Source of the DNA: Bradyrhizobium sp.
GTDB taxonomy: Bacteria; Pseudomonadota; Alphaproteobacteria; Rhizobiales; Xanthobacteraceae
Length of the DNA stretch: 64,000 nt
NCBI RefSeq assembly: GCF_027451485.1
Contig: NZ_DAIDJE010000078.1
Span: forward strand, 1 to 64,000
Direction: 5' to 3'
How positions within the stretch are numbered: the first letter of the stretch is position 1; each line of letters starts with the position of its first letter. The notes under the pieces were generated by a model that saw only the letters and a program-made list of their open reading frames with translations, did not search any database and was not told the origin of the DNA. Shown piece by piece: positions 51,665 through 59,580 of this stretch. A program made the translations under genes and the position numbers.

Positions 51665-52930
51665 TCAGCCCTTGGCGCGCAGCTTGTTGATGATCGGGGC
51701 GAACAGCGAGCCCTTCGGCTTCTTCGGCTCGCCGCGCCCGGTGAGCTGATTGGCGATATGCACGAAGGTCTTGCTGATGCGGTGGCTGGCGGAGATCTCG
51801 GCAATCATCTGGCCGTTATTGGCGGCGGTACCGAACATCTTGGGGTCGAACGGTATAGCGGCGAGCGAAGGGCCTTCAATCGCCTTGGCGAATTCACGCG
51901 GAGAAATTTCCGGTCGCTTCGACATGCCGACCTGGTTGAGGCAATAAAGCGGCGGGCGGTCGTTCGGGCGCGCCGCCTTGAGCATGGTCAGCATGTTCTT
52001 GGTGTTGCGCATGTTGGCGAGATCGGGTTCGGCGACGATCAGGATGTCATCAGCCCCCACCAGCGCGCGGCGCGTCCATCCGGACCACTGGTGCGGAATA
52101 TCGAGAACGATTACCGGCGTGGTCAGGCGCATGGTATCGAAGACGGCATCAAACGCGTCGACGCCAAAATCATAGACGCGTTCAAGCGAGGCAGGCGCGG
52201 CCAGAAGGCTGAGATGGTCGTTGCACTTGGCGAGAAGCCGCTCGATGAAGGCGCTGTCGGGCCGCTCGGTCGCGAACACGGCGTTGGCGATGCCTTGCAA
52301 CGGATCCTTGTTGTAGTCGAGGCTGGCGGTACCGAACGCCAGATCGAGGTCGATCACCACGGAGTCAAGCGCGATATCCCGCGCGATGGCCCAGGCCACG
52401 TTGTGGGCGACGGTGGATGCCCCGACACCGCCCTTGGCGCCAACAACGGCAATGATGCGCCCGACCGGCGTGTCTTCAGACGCCGAGAACAGACCGCAGA
52501 TCGCGCGGACCACGTCGAGCGTTTCGACCGGACCGATCACATAGTCGCTCACGCCGCGACGTACCAGTTCGCGGTACGGGGCGACATCCTGGTTGCTGCC
52601 GATCACGACGACGCGTGTTCCAGCGTCGCAGACGGTCGCGAGTTCGTCGAGACCGGCCAGGATGTCGTGTCCGGCCTTGGTCTCCAGAATGATGACGTTG
52701 GGGGTCGGAACGCTGTGATAGGTCTCGATGGCGGCTTCCATGCCGCCCATCTTGATGGTCAGATGCGCTTTCGCCAGGCGCCGGTCGAGACCTGCGGATT
52801 GCACCGCGTCGGCGGTTGCGGTCGTCTCGCAGAATGCCTGCACCGACACTCTTGGCGCCGGGGCGATATAGTCGTTGCTGAGCGGGGGCAGTTCGTCCGG
52901 CTCTTCGGAATCGTTACGCGAGTGAATCAT
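51665..52930 (-). CDS. cpaE: Tad pilus assembly ATPase-like protein CpaE
   Basis: A 421-aa protein: N-terminal receiver-like domain (about 25-145), then a ParA/MinD-type ATPase. Its P-loop is GAKGGVGAST, with alanine at the place of the usual K of GK[ST]. The same change is seen in Caulobacter-type CpaE (from memory). VIDLDLAFGTASLDYN and IVLDIPHQWSGWT follow. CpaE places the pilus machinery at the pole. The ATG overlaps cpaD (ATGA). The expected next gene, cpaF, is missing. Confidence 0.93.
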   Translation of the reverse strand: MIHSRNDSEEPDELPPLSNDYIAPAPRVSVQAFCETTATADAVQSAGLDRRLAKAHLTIKMGGMEAAIETYHSVPTPNVIILETKAGHDILAGLDELATVCDAGTRVVVIGSNQDVAPYRELVRRGVSDYVIGPVETLDVVRAICGLFSASEDTPVGRIIAVVGAKGGVGASTVAHNVAWAIARDIALDSVVIDLDLAFGTASLDYNKDPLQGIANAVFATERPDSAFIERLLAKCNDHLSLLAAPASLERVYDFGVDAFDAVFDTMRLTTPVIVLDIPHQWSGWTRRALVGADDILIVAEPDLANMRNTKNMLTMLKAARPNDRPPLYCLNQVGMSKRPEISPREFAKAIEGPSLAAIPFDPKMFGTAANNGQMIAEISASHRISKTFVHIANQLTGRGEPKKPKGSLFAPIINKLRAKG

Positions 52931-53727
52931 TTGCCTGCATCGCTGAGTTTGGCTTTGTCGCCGTCGGGATAATTGGTCGCGGTGCTCGTACCCTTGCGAT
53001 ATTTTTCAAAGCCTTCGGTACGCCGTGCCGTGTAGGCGGGGGTTTCCGGGCGCGGCTGCACGAGGTCCGACGGATTCGCCACCATCGCCGCCATGTTGCG
53101 CTGATAGGCGCAGCCGAAATTGTAATAGGATCTGTTCTCGAAGTAGGTAGGATCCTTGATCGAGGGCCCGAGATCCTCGGGCCACTCGCCGCAGGGGCCT
53201 GCGACGGCCGTCATCTTCGGATAACTCAGACGTACTGTCGCAAGCGTGCGCGGATCGTCGGGCGTGTAACGGTGGAGCTTGATGGCGTTGGCCGGCACGC
53301 CGCCTGCTTCGAGCAGGCCTCTTGCTTCGTGGACGGCGCTTTCCGCTGCCCGGGCATTGGCCGTATCGGCCGGAACATCAATGACAATGGCTCCGGTTGC
53401 CTCGGCGACCCAGCTGCGTGCCAGGCCGAAGACGTCGGCGCGCTGGTTTGCTGATAACCCGCCACGTGCGTGTCCGACGAAGAGAACGATGGAGTGGTTG
53501 GCTTCCTGAACCGCAATCGGATGCCGCAGGCGGTAATCGTCCGGCGGCTGTACCGGCGTCGCAACGCTTCCGGTGGTCTCCGAGCAGGCGCCCAGGACGA
53601 TCGCAAGGCCAGCCATCGCGCCGGTCAGCGCCGCCCATTTGAAGTTCCTGCGTGGCAAGCGGCAAACCCCGTTCAGGAACTTCAAATGAAAAGGCGGCAC
53701 TGAGATGGTGTTCCTGCTGGCGCCCAT
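52927..53727 (-). CDS. cpaD: Tad pilus lipoprotein CpaD
   Basis: A 266-aa protein if read from ATG 53727, or about 243 aa from a TTG at 53658. The short start gives RRNFKWAALTGAMAGLAIVLGAC, a standard lipoprotein signal (lipobox VLGAC), so it is more natural biologically. The long start runs through palindromic repeat copy B. Body motifs are DYRLRHPIAVQEANHSIVLFVG and CAYQRNMAAMVANPSDLVQPRP, typical of CpaD. CpaD assists the CpaC secretin in the outer membrane. Coupled to cpaE. Confidence 0.88.
   Translation of the reverse strand: MGASRNTISVPPFHLKFLNGVCRLPRRNFKWAALTGAMAGLAIVLGACSETTGSVATPVQPPDDYRLRHPIAVQEANHSIVLFVGHARGGLSANQRADVFGLARSWVAEATGAIVIDVPADTANARAAESAVHEARGLLEAGGVPANAIKLHRYTPDDPRTLATVRLSYPKMTAVAGPCGEWPEDLGPSIKDPTYFENRSYYNFGCAYQRNMAAMVANPSDLVQPRPETPAYTARRTEGFEKYRKGTSTATNYPDGDKAKLSDAGK
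53635..53689. repeat. 55-bp palindromic repeat (copy B) inside the 5' end of cpaD
   Basis: CATTTGAAGTTCCTG (53636-53650) is a perfect 15-bp inverted copy of CAGGAACTTCAAATG (53674-53688). The interior matches copy A (34462-34516) at most positions (TGCG-GG/GC-CAAGC-GCAAAC-C). On the minus strand it is translated as the N-terminal extension of cpaD. Confidence 0.8.
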
Positions 53728-53861
53728 GAGCTTTCGAATTTCGCGAACGGTGCACGGTGACGTGAAACACGAACTTATGAAAGTGGGCACGAAGCGCAGC
53801 ATTCTGCAGCGATCGAGCAATGTCCCGCTTGTCATCTTGCTTCCCCCCGCCGCCGCCTTGC

Positions 53862-55418
53862 TTAGTCTATGATGAAGCCAAAATTGGCCTGGTAATTTCC
53901 GATCGGTTCCACCCGCGCCGGAACGCCGTAGATGCGGTTGATCTGCGCAAACAGCGCCGACTGGGCATCGGTGGCCGGCGCGAAACCATCATCCGGCCGG
54001 GAAAGCTCTTTTTGCGCGACCGCGCGCACCACGTAGGGGGTGACGATGACCATCAGTTCGGTCTGGTTCTTGACGAAGTCCTGGCTGCGGAACAGCTGAC
54101 CGAGAACCGGGATCTGATCGACGCCAGGCATGCCGTTGATGGCCTGTTTGGTCTGTTCCTGGATGAGCCCGGCCATCGCGAGCGATCCGCCCGAGGGAAT
54201 CTCCACCGTCGTTTCGGCGCGGCGCGTCTTGATCGAGGGAATCGTCGTTCCGCCTTGGCCGCCCTGCAAGGCGTTTTCCAGCGAGACTTCGGATACTTCG
54301 GTCATGACGCGCAGGCTGATCTTGCCTTCCGTCATGACGACTGGCGTGAAATTGAGCGAGATGCCGAATTTCTTGAAGCTCACGGTCTGCACGCAGTCTC
54401 CGATGGCGCCGGCGGTCGTCGTTTGACAGGTAACGCCGGTCGGAATTGGGAATTCGCCGCCGGAAATAAACGTCGCTGATTCGCCGGAGATGGCGGTCAG
54501 ATTGGGCTCCGCCAGCGTGTGCACGACGCCGGCGCTTTCCATCGCGCGCAAGGTTGCGGTGACCGTCGGCACGCCGGCCCGGTTGAGGGCCGCAGCGGCC
54601 AGGCCATTGGCGCCGACAAGCGGTCCATTGTTGGCGCTGAACGGGTTCGTGTTGTTGAAGTTCACCACGGCCGTGCCGTAGTTCATGTTGGCGCCGATAT
54701 CGATGCCGAGCTGCTTGATGATGCTGCGTTGGACCTCCGCGACGGTCACTTTCAGCATCACCTCATCGCGGCCGCGGACCACGATGGAATTGACCACCTT
54801 GTCCGGGCTGCCCACCAGCCGGGCGACGACATCGCCGGCCTGCTGTGCCTCGATCGGGGTCGCTACCGATCCGGTCAGCATCACGCTGTCGCAGATGCCC
54901 TCGGCCTGGATGGTGGCGGCCGGCAAAAGCTGCTTCAGCGCGGCGCGAATGCCATTGAGATCCCGCTTGATCGCAATGTCGTAGGCTGCGATCTGCTGGC
55001 CATCTGCGTCAAAGAATACGACGTTGGTTTGTCCGACGGCGGAGCCGATGATGTAGGCTCGCTGCGACGAGCGGATCACCGCGTTGGCGATCTTCGGATC
55101 GGCTACCAGCACATCCTTGGTGTCGCGCGGCAGGTCGATGACGGCCGACTTGCCGACGCCGAGCGCAAGAAAGCGCGTCCTCGGCGTATCGTGCGGGATG
55201 CCGGAGGTCGTCGCCGGGGCTGCACTTGCCGTCGCGGTGCTCGCCGGCGCGGTGGATTTCGGCACGCTGATGATGGCTGGGCCCGAGGGGGCCGCCGTCT
55301 CGCCCTCGGCTGCGGCGGCCGGTGCCGGAGCGAAAGCGAGCGCAAGCGCTGCCGCAGAGGCTGACAGTGTGCTGATCAATAACGTTCGCATCGACGTGCG
55401 GCTTCCCCTGCTCGCCAT
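53862..55418 (-). CDS. cpaC: Tad pilus secretin CpaC
   Basis: A 518-aa outer-membrane secretin. The signal peptide ends about residue 28 (ALALAFAPAPAAA). Next come a pilus-specific N domain, a BON-type segment (TRFLALGVGKSAVIDLPRDTKDVLVADPKIANAVI), and the secretin channel (SGGEFPIPTG, GISLNFTPVVMTEGKISLRVMTEVSEVS, GGSLAMAGLIQEQ). The start ATG 55418 has AAGGA 8 nt upstream. Lies in cpaB-C-D-E order. Confidence 0.95.
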   Translation of the reverse strand: MASRGSRTSMRTLLISTLSASAAALALAFAPAPAAAAEGETAAPSGPAIISVPKSTAPASTATASAAPATTSGIPHDTPRTRFLALGVGKSAVIDLPRDTKDVLVADPKIANAVIRSSQRAYIIGSAVGQTNVVFFDADGQQIAAYDIAIKRDLNGIRAALKQLLPAATIQAEGICDSVMLTGSVATPIEAQQAGDVVARLVGSPDKVVNSIVVRGRDEVMLKVTVAEVQRSIIKQLGIDIGANMNYGTAVVNFNNTNPFSANNGPLVGANGLAAAALNRAGVPTVTATLRAMESAGVVHTLAEPNLTAISGESATFISGGEFPIPTGVTCQTTTAGAIGDCVQTVSFKKFGISLNFTPVVMTEGKISLRVMTEVSEVSLENALQGGQGGTTIPSIKTRRAETTVEIPSGGSLAMAGLIQEQTKQAINGMPGVDQIPVLGQLFRSQDFVKNQTELMVIVTPYVVRAVAQKELSRPDDGFAPATDAQSALFAQINRIYGVPARVEPIGNYQANFGFIID

Positions 55419-55453
55419 ATTCTTCGTCCTTCTGGTCTTGGGCGCCCTTCTGG

Positions 55454-56254
55454 TCACTTCGACGCTGCGCCACCTGGGTTGGTGACGCCGTAGCGGACCA
55501 CGTCGATACCGGGGTGCTGGCTCCGCTCATTGACGCTAATCGCAATCTGGTTGGCGTCGGCGATGCTGCGCAGGGCGAGTGACAGCGTTCCAGCCTGGCG
55601 CGCGCTCGCGAGCTCGGTTGTCTGCTCGGGCTTCAATGCGAGCGTGACCGTGCGGCCGATGACGCTGTTGGTGCCTTCCTTTTCCTTCGGCGCTTGGTCG
55701 ATCGCGAGCACGCGAATGTTGGCCAGTGCAACCTCCGAGACGACGATATCGGGCAGGCTCGGGTTCGGATTCTTCACCCGGCGCGTCAGAATGACGTCGA
55801 CACGATCGTTGGGAAGAATGAAGCCCCCGGCGCCGGTCTCCGCGGAAATCTCCGTCGCTACCGCGCGATAGCCGCTTGGCAGGATAGCAGCCATGAATCC
55901 GGAGCCGTCGGCCTTCACCAGCTTGGCTTCGCGGATCGGCTCGCCTGCAACAAAGGGAGCGCGCGCGATCGAGCCGGCGATCTGATTATTGGCATTCGGT
56001 CGATCGCTTCGGCGGATGAAGCTGTTGCTCGTCGTCGACGCAGGCCAGGTCTGCCAGATCACGTCATTGGCGTTTAGCGTCTGGCCGAGGCCGATGTCGG
56101 CCTTGGCGACCAGAACATCGATAGTCTGAAGCTGTGCGACAGGTGCAGCTGCCGGGGCGGGAGGCTTGCTTTCGGTCAATCCGCTGGCGAGGTACGCCGC
56201 GACGCCGCCGGCACTGAGAGCAATAGCTAGAACGACAATGCGGGCGATGTTCAT
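55454..56254 (-). CDS. cpaB: Tad pilus assembly protein CpaB
   Basis: A 266-aa protein starting at ATG 56254 (MNIARIVVLAIALSAGGVAAYLA), with one N-terminal membrane anchor. Two SAF-like periplasmic domains follow: TIDVLVAKADIGLGQTLNANDVIWQTWP and GSGFMAAILPSGYRAVATEISAETGAGGFILPNDRVDVILT, then a LALRSIADAN terminus. The open frame upstream is noise. It is the first gene of the isolated tad fragment, and no prepilin (flp) or cpaA gene lies upstream. Confidence 0.95.
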   Translation of the reverse strand: MNIARIVVLAIALSAGGVAAYLASGLTESKPPAPAAAPVAQLQTIDVLVAKADIGLGQTLNANDVIWQTWPASTTSNSFIRRSDRPNANNQIAGSIARAPFVAGEPIREAKLVKADGSGFMAAILPSGYRAVATEISAETGAGGFILPNDRVDVILTRRVKNPNPSLPDIVVSEVALANIRVLAIDQAPKEKEGTNSVIGRTVTLALKPEQTTELASARQAGTLSLALRSIADANQIAISVNERSQHPGIDVVRYGVTNPGGAASK

Positions 56255-57023
56255 ACGCGATCTACTGTTTACGCCGGGGTACAAAGCTGGCCTGGAAGCT
56301 CCCCTCTGAGGATGACTAAGCGGTAAAGGTATAAGCGACCTTGAAAGCCGCGGCCTTTGCGAAGGACCGGCCGCCGATTTGTCCGCATGGTGAACACAAG
56401 GTTTATCGTTTCCAAAACAGATGCGCGGGCGGCGCCATCGATTGCGCAGGCAGGTGTCTCCACACCCCAACGGGTGGACGGGTTTGTGGACGTCTCTGGT
56501 ACGTGATCTGTTTTTTCAGGGCGGCGCGATTGCGCGGGCCGTGATCTACGCCGGCCCCGGCGAGAAGGGTTCTCCCATGCAACCATCGAGCCGCGGCCTT
56601 GCACCTTGATCCGGACTTGCTGGCCAGTCGAAACCGTCGGATGGACGTGCGGCCGCGTTATCCCGCTCACGACTCCTTCCCTCGCCGGAGCACCGGCCGG
56701 GTTCTCCGCGCCATCATTTCGGCCGGGCAGCGCTTGGCTCCGCCGTCATGATGGTCGCCATCGGCTATGAGCGGCGACGCCGTTCAAAGCGCATCACGCC
56801 GCGCTCTCTCGTCCGCGCGGCTTCACCTCACCGTGAAACTACGGGGCTCACCGTTTGGCACTGACCGGATTCGGCAACGGACCTCGATTGCTTGGATTCG
56901 GGCGCCAGCCGAAGAAGGGCTACCAAGAGCGGAATTGAACCGCCACTTTAAAATTCCTCTAAGATCAGCGGGTTTTAGCCCGCCAAGCTTGACCTTCGGG
57001 CCTGTCGTTGAAAATAGACATTT
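56255..57023. other. Gene-free region between cpaB and feoA
   Basis: About 770 bp without a convincing gene. I looked for a short Flp pilin (GxxxEY motif) and found none. The stretch 56901-57000 carries a T-arm-like hairpin on the minus strand but no acceptor stem. The last 80 bp hold the ICE-like box. The divergent promoters of cpaB and feoA must lie here. Confidence 0.55.
56947..56963. promoter_or_regulatory. Irr-type iron control element (ICE-like) upstream of feoA
   Basis: TTTAAAATTCCTCTAAG matches 11 of the 14 defined positions of the rhizobial ICE consensus TTTAGAANNNTTCTAAA (consensus recalled from memory). It lies 61 bp before the feoA start. In Bradyrhizobium, Irr binds ICE boxes and controls iron and haem genes. 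Confidence 0.5.
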
Positions 57024-57311
57024 ATGACGGTTATGACAGCTATCGATGACAACCCGGCGCCCGAGAAGCGACTTGGTTCGGCCAAGCGCGGCTATTCCGG
57101 CAAGATCCACAAAGTCGCCGCCGATGGGGTGAATTCCTCGCTTTCCGCGCTCGAGCTTGAAAGTCGCCTGCTTGAACTCGGATTTGTCGAGGGGGCAAGG
57201 GTCGAGGTGCTTCACGAAGGCATTGTCGGCGGCGATCCGATCGCCGTTCGCATCGATAACGTCACGGTCGCGATGCGCCGGCGCGAAGCGATGGCCGTCA
57301 TTGTCGTCTGA
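57024..57311 (+). CDS. feoA: Ferrous iron transport accessory protein FeoA
   Basis: A 95-aa SH3-like protein (NSSLSALELESRLLELGFVEGARVEVLHEG, GGDPIAVRIDNVTVAMRRREAMAV). FeoA is needed for FeoB function and may bind it. A short, charged N-terminal extension precedes the domain. Separated from feoB by 181 bp that hold a large hairpin, unusual for a pair often coupled. Confidence 0.95.
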   Translation: MTVMTAIDDNPAPEKRLGSAKRGYSGKIHKVAADGVNSSLSALELESRLLELGFVEGARVEVLHEGIVGGDPIAVRIDNVTVAMRRREAMAVIVV

Positions 57312-57331
57312 CGGCCGCCCTCGAATTTCAA

Positions 57332-57480
57332 GGTCCTGTCAAGAGGACCGTAATCCGGCTATAGGGCCCCAAATCCGAAAGCCGCGTCAGAGACCATAAG
57401 ATCCAAAGCTCCTTTGATTTCGAAGTTCGCATCAGAGGCCGCCGCAACAGCTTGCGAACTTCGGAAATCAGAGCTTTGGA
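57332..57480. repeat. Hairpins in the feoA-feoB gap
   Basis: A small stem GGTCCT (57332-57337) and AGGACC (57344-57349) is followed by a long palindrome: TCCAAAGCTC-TTTGATTTCGAAGTTCGCA (from 57402) pairs with TGCGAACTTCGGAAATCA-GAGCTTTGGA (57453-57480) with small bulges. The CGAAGTTCG core recurs at 37022-37067. It ends 12 bp before the feoB start. Confidence 0.7.
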
Positions 57481-57492
57481 CTGTACGCCGTC

Positions 57493-59364
57493 ATGGAAGC
57501 TCCGTTGATGCATCTGGCCCTCGTGGGCACGCCCAACAGCGGCAAGACCTCGCTGTTCAACGCGCTGACCGGCAGCCGGCAGAAGGTCGCGAACTATCCG
57601 GGGGTCACCGTCGAGCGCAAGGAAGGCTTTTTTGTCACGCCGCTTGGTCGGCAGGCCTCGCTCGTCGATCTGCCCGGCACCTATTCGCTGCGCGGGCGCA
57701 GCCCCGATGAGGAAATCACCCGCGATTTCGTGCTGGGGCGCGCCGCGGGCGAAGCGCCGCCGGATCTTGTGCTCTGCGTCGCCGACTCCACGAATCTGCG
57801 GCTGACGATCCGACTGCTGCTTGAACTCAAGCAAACCGGCCGGTCGCTGATGCTGGTACTCAATATGTTCGACATCGCAACGCGGCGCGGCGTCTCTGTC
57901 GATATCGCGCGCTTGTCCGAAATGCTAGGCGTTCCCGTGGTGACCTCGATCGCAGTGCGCAAGGCCGGTATCGCCGATCTGTTGCGCAAGACCGACGAGA
58001 TTGCGATGAAGCCGCAGAGCTCGGCCCGGGAAAATTCCTGGAAGGTGCTCTCGGTCGCGGAGCTGCGAGCCACCCAGCGCGAAGCCGACCGCATCATCGC
58101 GGCAACCGTCAGCCTGCCGGCCCGGCCGGACAACTGGACGGCGAGGATCGATGCGGTGGTGCTGCATCCGGTGGCGGGCCTCGCAATTCTCGCGCTCATC
58201 CTGTTTGTCATGTTCCAGGCGGTGTTCGCCTGGGCACAGCCGCTGATGAACCTTTTGTCGGATGCATTCTCGGGGCTCGGTCAGTTCGTGCACGACACGC
58301 TGCCGGCGGGACTGCTGCAAAGCTTCCTTCAGAACGGCGTGATCTCCGGCGTCGGCAGCGTCATCGTCTTCCTGCCGCAGATCATCATCATCTTCCTGTT
58401 CATTCTGCTGCTCGAAGATTTCGGCTACATGGCGCGCGCCGCGTTCCTGATGGATCGCATCATGGGCGGCGCAGGACTGCACGGCCGCGCCTTCATCCCC
58501 CTGCTCTCGAGCTTTGCCTGCGCCATTCCCGGCATCATGGCGACGCGCGTCATCGACAACCGCCGCGACCGCCTGACCACGATCCTGATTGCGCCGCTGA
58601 TGACCTGCTCGGCGCGAATTCCGGTCTACACCCTGATCATCTCGGCTTTCATACCCGACGATCAGGTCTGGGGCTGGGTCAATCTGCGCGGCCTGGTGAT
58701 GTTCGGCCTTTATGCCGCCGGCATCACCAGCGCACTCGGCGTATCGTTCCTGATCAAGTTCTTCATGTGGCGCGATTACGCGCCGGCGCCGTTCATGCTG
58801 GAACTGCCGGATTACAAATTGCCTCGCCTCAAGAGCATCGCACTCGGCGTCTATACCCGGGCGAAGATGTTCCTGCAGCGCGCCGGCACCACGATTTTCT
58901 CGATGATGGTGCTGATCTGGTTTCTCGCCTCGTTTCCGCAGCCACCCGCCGGCACCGCAGAGCCCGCCATCAACTACAGCCTCGCCGCAATCATTGGCCA
59001 TGCGCTGGCGCCGCTGTTTGCACCAGTCGGATTCAACTGGCAGATCGTGGTTGCGCTCGTTCCAGGAATGGCGGCGCGCGAAGTTGCGGTCGCAGCGCTA
59101 GGCACGGTCTACGCCATCGAAGGCGGCAAGGAAGCCGCCGACCAGATCGGCCAGGTGCTGGCTACCAAATGGAGTCTGGCGACGGCGTTGTCGCTGCTCG
59201 CGTGGTACATCTTCGCCCCGCAATGCGCGTCGACTCTTGCCGTCATCCGTCGGGAAACCGGCGGCACGAAATGGATGGTACTCACCTTCAGCTACATGTT
59301 CGCGCTGGCTTACGCGGCGAGCCTTCTAACGTATAATATTGCCGTCACATTGGGCGCCGGCTGA
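57493..59364 (+). CDS. feoB: Ferrous iron transporter FeoB
   Basis: A 623-aa inner-membrane Fe2+ transporter. The N-terminal G domain has G1 GTPNSGKTS (12-20), switch NYPGVTVERK, G3 DLPGTYSL and G4 NMFD. The membrane part has the two gate motifs SFACAIPGIMATR and LMTCSARIPVYTLI, and the C-terminal IFAPQCASTLAVIRRETGGTKWM. It is shorter than E. coli FeoB (773 aa), as usual for this clade. An ATG six codons in is an alternative start. Confidence 0.98.
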   Translation: MEAPLMHLALVGTPNSGKTSLFNALTGSRQKVANYPGVTVERKEGFFVTPLGRQASLVDLPGTYSLRGRSPDEEITRDFVLGRAAGEAPPDLVLCVADSTNLRLTIRLLLELKQTGRSLMLVLNMFDIATRRGVSVDIARLSEMLGVPVVTSIAVRKAGIADLLRKTDEIAMKPQSSARENSWKVLSVAELRATQREADRIIAATVSLPARPDNWTARIDAVVLHPVAGLAILALILFVMFQAVFAWAQPLMNLLSDAFSGLGQFVHDTLPAGLLQSFLQNGVISGVGSVIVFLPQIIIIFLFILLLEDFGYMARAAFLMDRIMGGAGLHGRAFIPLLSSFACAIPGIMATRVIDNRRDRLTTILIAPLMTCSARIPVYTLIISAFIPDDQVWGWVNLRGLVMFGLYAAGITSALGVSFLIKFFMWRDYAPAPFMLELPDYKLPRLKSIALGVYTRAKMFLQRAGTTIFSMMVLIWFLASFPQPPAGTAEPAINYSLAAIIGHALAPLFAPVGFNWQIVVALVPGMAAREVAVAALGTVYAIEGGKEAADQIGQVLATKWSLATALSLLAWYIFAPQCASTLAVIRRETGGTKWMVLTFSYMFALAYAASLLTYNIAVTLGAG

Positions 59365-59444
59365 TTGAGCCGGAGGCTCCGTCAATGGCGCGCAACGCAA
59401 GCTTCATATCAGGCTTCCGCACAGCGTGCTTACGAACTCCCCAG

Positions 59445-59461
59445 TTTAGGTTTGTTCTAAT
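59445..59461. promoter_or_regulatory. ICE-like box upstream of the porin gene
   Basis: TTTAGGTTTGTTCTAAT matches 11 of the 14 defined ICE positions, with the right half TTCTAA intact and a second TTCTAA immediately after. It lies 120 bp before the porin start. With the box before feoA it suggests the two transcripts share iron control by Irr. Confidence 0.5.
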
Positions 59462-59580
59462 TCTAATGTGGAGAGATTCCAATTTGCGCAACGCAGATTC
59501 CGAATCCCTCCTTCAACGGCAACCACTATTAGCTGTCCCCGAAATCGCGGAGTTCTTGACCTTCGCGGATTGGGGGATCC

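Noticed and set aside
53754..53769. Half parS-like ACGTGAAACA near cpaD
   Set aside because: Only the right 10 of 16 bases match a parS. The left half has five mismatches, and it lies far from parAB.
56901..57000. tRNA-like T-arm (GCGGTTCAATTCCGC) on the minus strand near feoA
   Set aside because: The T-arm hairpin is canonical, but no matching 5' acceptor strand is found in the surrounding sequence and the anticodon loop would have 6 bases. Not a tRNA gene.
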